From Agathobacter sp. (GTDB lineage: Bacteria > Bacillota > Clostridia > Lachnospirales > Lachnospiraceae), in the NCBI GenBank assembly GCA_022767075.1, contig JALEPP010000155.1:1-40718 (forward strand): a stretch of DNA of 40,718 bases, in the 5' to 3' direction. The position numbers and the translations under genes are program-made. Positions 1 to 9,538 of the stretch are shown in pieces (position 1 is the stretch's first letter; each line of letters begins with the position of its first letter). The notes beneath the pieces were generated by a model. The model ran no database searches. It saw only the letters and a list, made by a program, of their open reading frames with translations, and was not told the DNA's origin.

Positions 1-403
1 TATTCAAAAATCTCTGGATCAGTATGGATATATTCTTGTGGCAGACAACATGGAGGAAGCAATTGATGCGGTAAACGAAATTGCTTCTGAGCACATGGAG
101 ATTGTTACCAAAGATCCTTTCCATGTAATGACCAAGATTAAGAATGCCGGAGCCATTTTCGTAGGACCATATTCTTCAGAACCACTGGGGGATTATTTTG
201 CAGGTCCCAACCATGTACTTCCAACCAACGGTACTGCAAAATTCTTCTCACCACTTGGAGTAGATGATTTTATCAAGAAATCCAGCGTGATTTCCTATTC
301 CAAGGAAGCGTTGGAGGAGGTCTATCAGGACATTATGACCTTTGCAACCTGCGAAAAGCTTACTGCTCATGCGAACTCAATTGGAGTACGCTTTGAAAAA
401 TAA
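1..403 (+). CDS. hisD: Histidinol dehydrogenase, C-terminal part (gene starts before the window)
   Basis: Histidinol dehydrogenase carries out the last two oxidations of histidine synthesis, histidinol to histidine, with NAD and zinc. The frame is open from the left edge, so only about the last 133 residues are present. The conserved GPNHVLPT segment followed by GTAKFFSPLGVDDF and a final AHANSI stretch is characteristic of the C-terminal part of HisD. It is followed after 36 bases by hisB, which fits a histidine operon. Nothing looks damaged; the truncation is only the window edge. Confidence 0.95.
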   Translation, partial: IQKSLDQYGYILVADNMEEAIDAVNEIASEHMEIVTKDPFHVMTKIKNAGAIFVGPYSSEPLGDYFAGPNHVLPTNGTAKFFSPLGVDDFIKKSSVISYSKEALEEVYQDIMTFATCEKLTAHANSIGVRFEK

Positions 404-439
404 ATGGAAATGTATTAGAATACTTTGGGGAGGTTCTAA

Positions 440-1027
440 ATGGAGCGAATTGGACAGGTAAACCGAAAAACAAAAGAGACGGATATTCAGGCATCTCTTT
501 CCATTGATGGAACTGGAAAGTCCATGATCAACACCGGAATTGGCTTTTTTAATCATATGCTGGAAGGCTTTTCCAAGCATGGTTTTTTTGACCTGAACTT
601 AAACTGTGAGGGGGATTTAGCGGTAGATGGCCATCATACGGTAGAAGACTGTGGTATCGTACTTGGCACAGCCATAAAAGAAGCTCTTGGAGACAAAGTG
701 GGTATCAAACGTTATGGAAGCTTTGTTTTGCCAATGGATGAGACGTTGGTCCTGTGTGCAGTTGATTTATGTGGTCGTCCTTATCTGAACTATGATGCGA
801 GCTTTACTACAGAGAGGATTGGATACCTGGATACCGAATTAATTCGTGAATTTTTCTATGCTGTGTCTTATTCTGCCGGAATGAATCTTCATATTAAGGT
901 ATTAGATGGAGGGAACAATCATCATATTGCCGAGGCTATGTTTAAGGCCTTTGGGAAAGCGCTGGATGAAGCTACAACGATAGATCCGCGTATACATGAG
1001 GTTCTTTCTACGAAAGGAAGTTTATAA
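440..1027 (+). CDS. hisB: Imidazoleglycerol-phosphate dehydratase
   Basis: This enzyme dehydrates imidazole glycerol phosphate to imidazole acetol phosphate in histidine synthesis. The 195-residue length is normal for the stand-alone enzyme (no phosphatase domain). The metal-binding motifs are visible: FFNHMLEGFSKH early, DGHHTVEDCG near residue 66, and a second GGNNHHIAEAMFKA near residue 155. The start has a GGGGAGG ribosome binding site just upstream. The gene lies between hisD and the hisIE fusion, with only 3 bases to the next gene, so co-translation in one operon is likely. Confidence 0.97.
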   Translation: MERIGQVNRKTKETDIQASLSIDGTGKSMINTGIGFFNHMLEGFSKHGFFDLNLNCEGDLAVDGHHTVEDCGIVLGTAIKEALGDKVGIKRYGSFVLPMDETLVLCAVDLCGRPYLNYDASFTTERIGYLDTELIREFFYAVSYSAGMNLHIKVLDGGNNHHIAEAMFKAFGKALDEATTIDPRIHEVLSTKGSL

Positions 1028-1030
1028 ATC

Positions 1031-2311
1031 ATGGAGCAAAAAAATATCGTTGCAACCTTATATCTTAAGGACGGCAAAGCTGTAAAATCAAGAAGTGATT
1101 TAACAGAGATTGAAAATGTCTTTGATCTCTGTCGTATCTATAACGATAGCGGTATCGATAAAATCTTTATCTTTGATTTGTCTGATGATGATGAAGAACA
1201 CGAAAATAATATCCAAACTATCCAGAAATTAAACCGCAATCTTGAGGTTAAAGTATGTGCCGGTGGCAACATTAACCGTATCGAAGATATTAAGAAACTA
1301 CTTTATGCAGGTTGTGTACAGGTGTTATTAAACGCTTCAAAGCCAAGTAGTATCGGACTGGCAAAGGAAGCCAGTGCCAAATTTGGAAAAGACCGTATCA
1401 TGGCATCCCTGGATAATGTGGATTTCTTATTTAAGCATAAAGAACTTCTGGACGAAATGTTTCATGAGTTCTTGATTATGGATAAAGACATTATTGATGC
1501 TGTTGAGAATCTTACCACCGTTCCGTATGTGGTATATTTAAAGGAGTTTCAATACGAGGAAATTGTAGAACTTCTAAAGCGGGAAAAAATTCGAGGCATT
1601 TCAGGTCCGTACATCAATGATATTCACATGGATGTTATGAAGTTAAAGTCTGCGCTTTCTTCAGAGGGCATCAAAATGGATAACTTTGCCCCGAATCTCC
1701 ATTGGGAGGATTTAAAGTTAAATTCAGATGGAATGGTTCCGGTTATCGTTCAGGACTATCGAACGGACGAAGTATTGATGCTTGCCTACATGAATAAAGA
1801 AGCGTTTGATACCACCATTAATATCGGAAAAATGACCTACTGGAGCAGAAGCAGAAATGAGCTTTGGACCAAGGGATTAACCTCAGGTCATGTTCAATAC
1901 GTAAAGTCGTTGTCAGCTGACTGCGATTTTGATACAATACTTGCGAAAGTTTCCCAGGTAGGGGTAGCCTGCCATACAGGTGAGAAAAGCTGCTTTTTCC
2001 GAGAGATTGTGAAAAAAGAATATGTAGATAAAAATCCTCAGAAGATTTTTGATGAGGTATATCAGACAATTCAGAATAGAAAAAAGGAGCCTAAGGAAGG
2101 TTCCTATACCAACCTCTTATTATCAAAGGGAGAGGATGGAATCCTGCGGAAATTAGGAGAAGAGTTCACAGAGGTGGTTATTTCTGCCAAGAGCCAGCCT
2201 CAAGAAAAGCTTAAGTATGAAATGGCTGATTTGTTCTATCACCTTATGGTTCTCATGGCAGAAAAAGGACTTACTTGGGAGGACATTACTTCAGAATTAG
2301 CTCAACGTTAG
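1031..2311 (+). CDS. hisIE: HisIE (phosphoribosyl-AMP cyclohydrolase / phosphoribosyl-ATP pyrophosphatase) with an N-terminal HisA/HisF-like domain
   Basis: The 426-residue protein has three parts. Residues 1-215 resemble the HisA/HisF half-barrel family: an LKDGKAVK stretch near residue 12 like the first beta strand of HisA, and [20 protein letters not shown] near residue 76 like the phosphate-binding repeat. Residues about 225-330 are HisI, with [12 protein letters not shown] at 271 and zinc ligands in CDFD (298) and CHTGEKSC (314-321). Residues about 340-426 are HisE, with GEEFTEV and [13 protein letters not shown]. HisI and HisE open the ring of PR-ATP and remove pyrophosphate. The role of the front domain is unknown; it looks too short and divergent to be assumed an active HisA or HisF. 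Confidence 0.92.
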   Translation: MEQKNIVATLYLKDGKAVKSRSDLTEIENVFDLCRIYNDSGIDKIFIFDLSDDDEEHENNIQTIQKLNRNLEVKVCAGGNINRIEDIKKLLYAGCVQVLLNASKPSSIGLAKEASAKFGKDRIMASLDNVDFLFKHKELLDEMFHEFLIMDKDIIDAVENLTTVPYVVYLKEFQYEEIVELLKREKIRGISGPYINDIHMDVMKLKSALSSEGIKMDNFAPNLHWEDLKLNSDGMVPVIVQDYRTDEVLMLAYMNKEAFDTTINIGKMTYWSRSRNELWTKGLTSGHVQYVKSLSADCDFDTILAKVSQVGVACHTGEKSCFFREIVKKEYVDKNPQKIFDEVYQTIQNRKKEPKEGSYTNLLLSKGEDGILRKLGEEFTEVVISAKSQPQEKLKYEMADLFYHLMVLMAEKGLTWEDITSELAQR

Positions 2312-2324
2312 GAAGGAAAATTAA

Positions 2325-4187
2325 ATGCCAAAGCTTGCTTTATCAGATGAGATTTTAATGCAAATTGACAAGCCGGCCCGATACATCGGAAATGAATTAA
2401 ACTCCGTTGTGAAAGATAAAAACCATGTTGACATTCGTGTTGCCATGGTTTTTCCGGATGTCTATGAAATCGGAATGTCACACTTAGGAATTCAGATTCT
2501 CTACGATTTGTTTAATCGAAGAGAAGACACCTGGTGTGAACGTGTTTACTCCCCATGGCCGGATTTGCATAAGATCATGAAGGAGAAAAATATTCCACTG
2601 TTTGGATTGGAATCCCAGGAACCAATTAAGGACCTGGATTTCCTTGGAATTACCCTACAGTATGAGATGTGCTATACCAACATCCTTCAGATACTGGATT
2701 TGGGACAAATTCCCCTATATGCCAAAGACCGTACGGAAGATCATCCAATTGTAATGGGTGGAGGTCCATGCGCCTATAACCCTGAACCAATTGCTGACTT
2801 CTTTGATTTTTTCTACATTGGGGAAGGTGAGACTCAGTATGATGCAATTTTGGACTTATACAAGGAAATGAGAGCCAAAAATGCTACCAGAGCTGAGATA
2901 CTTCATGAAATCGCAAAGGTTCCGGGTATGTATGTACCATCTCTGTACGAGGTTACTTACAAGGAGGATGGAACCATAGCATCCTTTGAACCAACCGCCT
3001 CCGATATTCCAAGAGTGATTGAAAAGCAGGTGGTAACCGATCTTTCCACCGCCATATATCCGGAAAAGCCGGTAGTACCTTTTATCAAATCAACGCAGGA
3101 CCGCGTTGTGCTGGAGATTCAAAGAGGATGTATTCGAGGCTGTCGTTTCTGTCAGGCCGGAATGATTTATCGCCCAAACCGTGAAAAAGATATTCATCGA
3201 CTAAAGGAGCTTGCCTATAAGATGCTGATGTCCACCGGACATGAGGAAATCTCCTTAAGCTCCTTAAGTTCATCCGACTATACGGATTTACAGGAGCTTG
3301 TTACGTTCTTAATTGACGAATTCCAGGGTAAGGGAGTAAATATTTCCCTCCCATCCCTTCGAATTGATGCTTTCTCATTGGATGTTATGAGCAAAGTACA
3401 GGATATCAAGAAGAGCAGCCTTACCTTTGCACCGGAGGGTGGTTCTCAGCGTATCCGCAATGTGATTAACAAGGGATTAACCAAGGAAATCATCTTAAGC
3501 GGTGCAGGACAGGCCTTTGAGGGAGGCTGGAATAAGGTAAAGCTTTACTTTATGCTTGGTCTTCCTACGGAAAAAGAAGAGGATATGAAGGCAATTCCGG
3601 AGCTTGCAAATGATATTGCCGCATTATACTACGAGACGGTTCCAAAGGACAAAAGAAATGGAAAGTGTCAGATTACCATCAGTACCTCCTTCTTTGTTCC
3701 AAAACCTTTTACTCCTTTTCAATGGTGCACGATGCAGCAACCTGAGGAGTATTTGAGACGAGCTCGTATCGTCAATGAGACCTGTAAAGAACAGCTGAAT
3801 CATAAAAGTATTCGATACAATTGGCATGAAGCAGATGTTACGGTCTTAGAAGGTGTCTTGGCAAGAGGTGACCGTAGAATTGCCCAGGTAATTGCAAAAG
3901 TATATGAGGATGGCGGATTCTATGATGCCTGGTCAGAGTACTTTGACTACGAACGCTGGTTGAAGGCATTTGAGGAATGTGGAGTTGATCCGAATTTCTA
4001 TACCATGAGAGAAAGAAGCTTAGAGGAAATTCTTCCTTGGGATTTCATTAACGCAGGTGTGACCAAGGAATTCTTAATTCGTGAATGGAAGAATGCTTTG
4101 GCAGAATCTGTTACACCGAACTGTCGTATGCGCTGTTCCGGATGTGGTTCAAGAGTCTACGGAGGAGGTGTATGCTATGAAAATTAG
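2325..4187 (+). CDS. B12-binding-type radical SAM protein (TIGR03960-like)
   Basis: A 620-residue protein whose N-terminal part (about 1-200) resembles a cobalamin-binding Rossmann domain (VFPDVYEIGMSHLG, then MGGGPCAYNPEP). A radical SAM core follows, with the CxxxCxxC cluster motif C269-IRG-C273-RF-C276. The C-terminus carries a further cysteine group, NCRMRCSGCGSRVYGGGVC. This matches the family I know as TIGR03960, whose reaction is not established. The stop codon overlaps the start of the next gene by 11 bases. That next gene is the usual partner of this family, and in some bacteria the two are fused, so they probably act together. A GGAAGG site precedes the start. Confidence 0.88.
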   Translation: MPKLALSDEILMQIDKPARYIGNELNSVVKDKNHVDIRVAMVFPDVYEIGMSHLGIQILYDLFNRREDTWCERVYSPWPDLHKIMKEKNIPLFGLESQEPIKDLDFLGITLQYEMCYTNILQILDLGQIPLYAKDRTEDHPIVMGGGPCAYNPEPIADFFDFFYIGEGETQYDAILDLYKEMRAKNATRAEILHEIAKVPGMYVPSLYEVTYKEDGTIASFEPTASDIPRVIEKQVVTDLSTAIYPEKPVVPFIKSTQDRVVLEIQRGCIRGCRFCQAGMIYRPNREKDIHRLKELAYKMLMSTGHEEISLSSLSSSDYTDLQELVTFLIDEFQGKGVNISLPSLRIDAFSLDVMSKVQDIKKSSLTFAPEGGSQRIRNVINKGLTKEIILSGAGQAFEGGWNKVKLYFMLGLPTEKEEDMKAIPELANDIAALYYETVPKDKRNGKCQITISTSFFVPKPFTPFQWCTMQQPEEYLRRARIVNETCKEQLNHKSIRYNWHEADVTVLEGVLARGDRRIAQVIAKVYEDGGFYDAWSEYFDYERWLKAFEECGVDPNFYTMRERSLEEILPWDFINAGVTKEFLIREWKNALAESVTPNCRMRCSGCGSRVYGGGVCYEN

Positions 4188-4917
4188 AATTAAATTTGCC
4201 AAATCAGGTGTTATGAAGTTCATTGGACACCTTGATATGATGCGTTACTTCCAAAAGGCGATTCGAAGAGCCGGTGTTAATATCTGTTATTCAGAGGGAT
4301 TTTCTCCTCATATGATTATGTCCTTTGCGGCACCCCTTGGAGTTGGCATCACAAGTGACGGAGAGTATTTCGACATTGAAGTAAAGGATACCATGACGAC
4401 GGCAGATGCCTTGCAGGCATTGAATTCTACAATGGTACAAGGGGTCGAAGTGACCGGATATGTGCAGCTTCCGGAAGATGCCAAAAACGCCATGTCCATT
4501 GTTGCTGCCGCTGATTATACCTTAGGGTATAAGGATGGCTACCACAGTCCATTTACCAAGTCACAGTGGAAGGAAGCCTTGGAGAAGTCTTTTCACTCCA
4601 AAGAGACCTTTATGGTTACCAAAAAGACAAAGAAAAACCAGGTTGAGGTGGATTTGAAGCCTGCAGTATACACGCTGGAGATGGTTGGAACCGAGGAGAA
4701 TCCTGCATTTCATATTTTTGTATCAGCGGGAAGCACTAGGAACATCAAACCGGAGTTTGTACTGGAAAGTATTTATAGCCGCATTTCATCAGAAGAAGGC
4801 ACAGAGCTTTCTTATGATCCTCATGCCATTGCAATTCACAGAAATGATGTATTTGCTGCCGGCAAGGAAGAAGGAACCTTTATTTCTCTTTTAGAGTTTG
4901 GTCAGGAGATTTGCTGA
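4177..4917 (+). CDS. Radical SAM-associated DUF2344 / TIGR03936 protein
   Basis: The start at 4177 is chosen because GGAGGAGGTG lies at 4161-4170 and MKIRIKFAKSGVMKFIGHLDMMRYF is the typical beginning of the family; an upstream ATG at 4081 would run deep into the preceding gene. The 246-residue product is a soluble protein of unknown function that pairs with the TIGR03960 radical SAM protein. The conserved opening continues with RRAGVNICYSEGFSPHMIMSFAAPLGVGITSDGEYFD, a region thought to bind substrate or RNA, although that is inference. It ends in a TGATG overlap with the RNase G-like gene. Confidence 0.85.
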   Translation: MKIRIKFAKSGVMKFIGHLDMMRYFQKAIRRAGVNICYSEGFSPHMIMSFAAPLGVGITSDGEYFDIEVKDTMTTADALQALNSTMVQGVEVTGYVQLPEDAKNAMSIVAAADYTLGYKDGYHSPFTKSQWKEALEKSFHSKETFMVTKKTKKNQVEVDLKPAVYTLEMVGTEENPAFHIFVSAGSTRNIKPEFVLESIYSRISSEEGTELSYDPHAIAIHRNDVFAAGKEEGTFISLLEFGQEIC

Positions 4918-6131
4918 TGGATACCGCTGTATTCACGAGATATGTATACAATAAAAAAAATTATTTATGCTATGTACGTATGGACAACAATCGTAAATGG
5001 ATTGATTTTTCCATGGAGCGAGAAGAAAAAAAGGTGTCTCAGGGTGAGATATATGTTGCAAGAGTAGAGCGTATTGTTCCCAATATCAAAGGGGCATTTG
5101 TTAAAATTTCCTCAGATCAGAATTGTTATCTTCCTCTGTCCAATGTGAAAAAACCTTTTTATACCTGTAAACGGGCAAAATGCATGGATATGGCCGCCGG
5201 AGATGAACTTCTTGTTCAAATTCAAAAGGAAGCACAAAAAACGAAAGATCCTGTTGTGACAACTGAGCTGTCCATTCACGGAAGCTACTGTGTACTCACC
5301 ACAGGAAATACCCAAAACGGAGTATCCAAAAAGGTTTCAAAGGAAGATAGAGAACGGCTGTTTTCGATTTTAAACACCTGCATTGCAGGTCGTACACTTC
5401 CGGATGATGTATCTAAGGAATTTGGAATTATCATTCGAACCAACGGTGCAGATACCAAACCGGAAATCTTATCTTGGGATATCCAAAGCACTATAGAACA
5501 ATACGGCAAAATCATATCCACATCTGCTTATAAGAATTTTGGAACCCTGGTCTATGAGCCGGAAAGCTTTCTGGATCGCATTCTTAAAAAGATAGATATC
5601 CGTAATGTGGAGTCGATCACAACGGATCAGGAGGACATCTACGAAGCATTAGTAAGCTATTACAGCCATCATGTGGACGATGTTTCTAGCCGAATCAGAA
5701 GCTATCAGGATGACGCCATTTCCCTGCATACTCTGTATGGCTTTCGAAAGCATATGGAAGAGCTTACCTCAACCAAGGTCTGGCTTCCCTGTGGAGGAAA
5801 TATATTAATTGAAACCTTAGAAACCCTTACGGTAATTGACGTAAATTCCGCCAAATCACAGGATAAGCATTCAGATTTTCTCCTGAAGCTGAACCTGGAG
5901 GCAGCAAAAGAGGTGGCAAGGCAGCTAAAACTTCGAAATATCTCTGGGATGATTCTGGTAGATTTTGTCAATATGAAGAAGTCGGAGGAAATGGTACTCA
6001 TTGATTTCCTAAAGAAAGAGCTGGCAAAAGACCTTGTCTTATGCAGCTTTATTGACATTACAAAGCTTGGCTTGGTGGAGATTACAAGAAAAAAACAGTA
6101 TCCACCACTACATGAAATATTATCGGAATAA
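4917..6131 (+). CDS. rng: Ribonuclease G/E family endoribonuclease, short form
   Basis: RNase G/E enzymes cut single-stranded RNA in rRNA maturation and mRNA decay. The 404-residue product has an S1 domain (about 38-120), the 5-prime-sensor region, and a DNase I-like catalytic part with the metal-binding aspartates in VIDVN (D308) and ILVDF (D349). It ends in LGLVEITRKK and then stops 14 residues later, so the zinc-link CPxCxGxG segment usual in this family is absent. The ATG at 4917 overlaps the previous stop and has AGGAG eight bases upstream; a TTG at 4911 is an alternative. It sits beside L21 and L27 genes, a known arrangement in Clostridia. Confidence 0.88.
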   Translation: MDTAVFTRYVYNKKNYLCYVRMDNNRKWIDFSMEREEKKVSQGEIYVARVERIVPNIKGAFVKISSDQNCYLPLSNVKKPFYTCKRAKCMDMAAGDELLVQIQKEAQKTKDPVVTTELSIHGSYCVLTTGNTQNGVSKKVSKEDRERLFSILNTCIAGRTLPDDVSKEFGIIIRTNGADTKPEILSWDIQSTIEQYGKIISTSAYKNFGTLVYEPESFLDRILKKIDIRNVESITTDQEDIYEALVSYYSHHVDDVSSRIRSYQDDAISLHTLYGFRKHMEELTSTKVWLPCGGNILIETLETLTVIDVNSAKSQDKHSDFLLKLNLEAAKEVARQLKLRNISGMILVDFVNMKKSEEMVLIDFLKKELAKDLVLCSFIDITKLGLVEITRKKQYPPLHEILSE

Positions 6132-6167
6132 ATTATCGAAATATCAAAATTAGTATTGAAATAAGTA

Positions 6168-6196
6168 TTGACGTATCAGTACGAAAGTGCTATTAT
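6168..6196 (+). promoter_or_regulatory. Sigma-A-type promoter of the rplU-prp-rpmA operon
   Basis: TTGACG at 6168-6173 and TATTAT at 6191-6196 are separated by exactly 17 bases, close to the consensus. Transcription would begin near 6203, giving a leader of about 78 bases before rplU. Confidence 0.8.
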
Positions 6197-6202
6197 TACG
6201 AA

Positions 6203-6280
6203 GTATGCCGCACAGTTAGGTAGAAGTCTGTGTTTTCACAGCACCAAAACTGGCGAGTAATGATAAATAGGAGGTGCCAT
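6203..6280 (+). promoter_or_regulatory. Ribosomal protein L21 leader, foldable, probable autoregulatory element
   Basis: The leader contains CACAG (6211-6215), CTGTG (6228-6232) and CACAG again (6237-6241), so the middle element can pair with either neighbour. GCACC at 6241-6245 is complementary to GGTGC at 6273-6277, which includes part of the ribosome binding site GGAGGTG. Alternative folds could therefore hide or expose the rplU start. Rfam describes an L21 leader in Firmicutes; I infer this is a relative from position and pairing, not from a covariance search. Confidence 0.55.
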
Positions 6281-6589
6281 ATGTACGCAATTATAGCAAC
6301 AGGTGGTAAACAGTACAAAGTATCCGAAGGCGATATCATTACCATTGAAAAGCTTGGAGTTGAAGCTGGTGAGAAGGTTACTTTTGATCAGGTATTAGCA
6401 GTGGCTGGAGACGACATGAAAGTTGGAAACCCAACCGTAGCTGGTGCATCTGTAGAAGCTTCTGTAGTAGCAGAGGGTCGTGGAAAGAAAGTAATCGTTT
6501 ACAAGTACAAGAGAAAAACCGGTTATCACAAAAAGAACGGACATAGACAGTCGTTCACCAAGGTTAAGATTGAAAAGATTAATGGATAA
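6281..6589 (+). CDS. rplU: 50S ribosomal protein L21
   Basis: L21 is a large-subunit protein that binds 23S rRNA. The 102-residue product begins [14 protein letters not shown] and ends in the conserved [17 protein letters not shown] segment. The ATG at 6281 is preceded by AGGAGGTG; an upstream GTG/ATG reading would extend into the leader and is unlikely. It is the first gene of the rplU-prp-rpmA operon, an order typical of Firmicutes. Confidence 0.98.
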   Translation: MYAIIATGGKQYKVSEGDIITIEKLGVEAGEKVTFDQVLAVAGDDMKVGNPTVAGASVEASVVAEGRGKKVIVYKYKRKTGYHKKNGHRQSFTKVKIEKING

Positions 6590-6605
6590 TCGATAAGGAA
6601 TTGTT

Positions 6606-6932
6606 ATGATCCGAGTAACAATTTTCAAAGACCATGATTCGATTTTGGGATTCCGTTGTCTTGGACATGCGGGATATGCAGAAAGCGGTATGGATGTGGT
6701 TTGTGCAGGAGTTTCCGCTCTTGTGATCAACACGGTCAATTCCATCGAAAAGCTTACCGGTGATGCTTTTACTCTTTCCACTGAGGAAGAGGAGGGACTC
6801 ATTCAATGCAAGCTCCCAAAAGCCGGTTCCGACGGAACTCAGTTATTGCTGAAATCTATGGTTTTAGGCTTAAAAGGAATACAAAAAGACTACGGAAATG
6901 AGTTTATCATTCTAGATTATAAGGAGGTGTAA
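6606..6932 (+). CDS. prp: Ribosomal-processing cysteine protease Prp
   Basis: Prp removes the N-terminal extension of ribosomal protein L27 in Firmicutes and related phyla. The 108-residue protein has the family signature GHAGYAESGMDVVCAGVSAL with the catalytic pair His21 and Cys33. It lies between rplU and rpmA with a 3-base gap to rpmA, and the adjacent L27 carries the expected cleavable extension, so enzyme and substrate are encoded side by side. An AAGGA site precedes the ATG. Confidence 0.95.
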   Translation: MIRVTIFKDHDSILGFRCLGHAGYAESGMDVVCAGVSALVINTVNSIEKLTGDAFTLSTEEEEGLIQCKLPKAGSDGTQLLLKSMVLGLKGIQKDYGNEFIILDYKEV

Positions 6933-6935
6933 AAC

Positions 6936-7223
6936 ATGTTGAATATGAACCTTCAGTTTTTTGCTCATAAAAAGGGAGTTGGTTCTACAAAGAACGGACG
7001 TGACTCAGAGTCTAAGAGATTAGGCGCTAAAAGAGCAGACGGACAATTCGTAAAAGCTGGTAACATTCTTTACAGACAGCGTGGAACAAAGATTCATCCA
7101 GGTACTAATGTAGGTATCGGTGGAGATGATACTTTATTCGCTAAGGTTGATGGAGTATTAAGATTCGAAAGAGTAGGAAGAGACAGAAAACAGGCTTCCG
7201 TATATCCAGTTGTAAACGAGTAA
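6936..7223 (+). CDS. rpmA: 50S ribosomal protein L27 with Prp-cleaved N-terminal extension
   Basis: L27 reaches into the peptidyl transferase centre of the large subunit. The 95-residue product starts [23 protein letters not shown] followed by AHKK is the known Prp recognition site, with cleavage expected between Phe9 and Ala10. The rest ([20 protein letters not shown]) is typical L27. An AAGGAGGTG site lies just upstream, and a terminator follows. Confidence 0.98.
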   Translation: MLNMNLQFFAHKKGVGSTKNGRDSESKRLGAKRADGQFVKAGNILYRQRGTKIHPGTNVGIGGDDTLFAKVDGVLRFERVGRDRKQASVYPVVNE

Positions 7224-7229
7224 TTGTGA

Positions 7230-8564
<1,335 letters not shown>

Positions 8565-8586
8565 CTCATAAAGGAGAACAAACCAT

Positions 8587-8877
8587 ATGAACAGCAGACA
8601 AAGAGCTTATCTTGGAAGTCTGGCAAGTGAAATGAGTCCAATTTTTCAAGTAGGAAAAGCTTCTTTAACTCCGGAACTCATTGCAGCCATTGATGAGGCA
8701 TTGGAGAAAAGAGAGTTAATCAAGGTGTCGGTATTAAAGAATTGTATCGATGAACCAAAGGAAATCGCCACTGTCATCGCAGAGAGAACTCAATCTCAGG
8801 TTGTGAAAGTGATTGGCAAGAAGATGATATTCTATCGTCCTCTTAAAAAGAATCCAAAGATTAAGCTTCCAGAATAA
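8587..8877 (+). CDS. yhbY: YhbY-family CRM-domain RNA-binding protein
   Basis: A 96-residue single CRM domain protein of the family that associates with pre-50S ribosomes. It starts MNSRQRAYLGSLASEMSPIFQVGKASLT, and the RNA-binding GxxG-like loop is IGKK in VVKVIGKKMIFYR. An AAAGGAG site lies upstream. The context between obgE and nadD agrees with a role in ribosome assembly. Confidence 0.93.
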   Translation: MNSRQRAYLGSLASEMSPIFQVGKASLTPELIAAIDEALEKRELIKVSVLKNCIDEPKEIATVIAERTQSQVVKVIGKKMIFYRPLKKNPKIKLPE

Positions 8878-8909
8878 ATAAAGTGATTTTTCAAACAGGG
8901 GAATGGACG

Positions 8910-9512
8910 ATGAAGATTGGTTTGCTTGGAGGATCCTTTGATCCTATTCATAACGGACATCTATATATGGCGAAAATGGCAATAAAAGAAGCCCATTTGG
9001 ATGAAGTGTGGCTAATCCCGGCAGGACATTCTCCAAACAAATGCGAGAGTAATATGACCGCAGCAATGCACCGTTTAAAAATGTGTGAAATTGTTGCCAA
9101 AGAAGAACGAAATATTCAGGTATGTGATATTGAATTTCATTCAAGGGAGACCAGTTACACCTATCGAACCATAGAAAAACTAAATGCCATGTATCCGGAA
9201 TATCAATTTAGTTTTATTATGGGGGCAGATTCTCTTTCTTATTTTCTGGAATGGAAATATCCGGAAAAAATCGCAGCCGGGTGTGAGCTTTTGGTATTAA
9301 ATAGAGATCAATTTTCTCTTGAAGAGCTGGAAGAGAAGTGTAAGGAAATTAATCAGGTCTTTCCGGCAAATATCAAGATTCTTCAGGCTCCCAAAATGGA
9401 TGTTGCATCAAGAGAGCTTCGTGCCATGATGGAAAAGAAAGAGGATGTATCAAGGTTTCTTTCTGCAAATGTCATATACTATATTAAGGAACACGGTTTA
9501 TATTGCTCTTAG
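8910..9512 (+). CDS. nadD: Nicotinate-nucleotide adenylyltransferase
   Basis: NadD joins nicotinate mononucleotide and ATP to make deamido-NAD. The 200-residue protein opens with the nucleotidyltransferase motif GLLGGSFDPIHNGH, followed by LIPAGHSPNK and FIMGADSLSYFLEWK, all typical. The usual late ISSTxIR motif reads VASRELR here. The ATG at 8910 has an AGGGGA site and starts directly at MKIGLLGG; an upstream GTG at 8883 would add nine atypical residues. Confidence 0.95.
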   Translation: MKIGLLGGSFDPIHNGHLYMAKMAIKEAHLDEVWLIPAGHSPNKCESNMTAAMHRLKMCEIVAKEERNIQVCDIEFHSRETSYTYRTIEKLNAMYPEYQFSFIMGADSLSYFLEWKYPEKIAAGCELLVLNRDQFSLEELEEKCKEINQVFPANIKILQAPKMDVASRELRAMMEKKEDVSRFLSANVIYYIKEHGLYCS

Positions 9513-9538
9513 TTAAATAGAATAGGGTGTTATCGTCT

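Noticed and set aside
5705-6058. 117-codon minus-strand frame inside the RNase G-like gene
   Set aside because: It is the antisense of a well-conserved catalytic domain, has no ribosome binding site and resembles no family.
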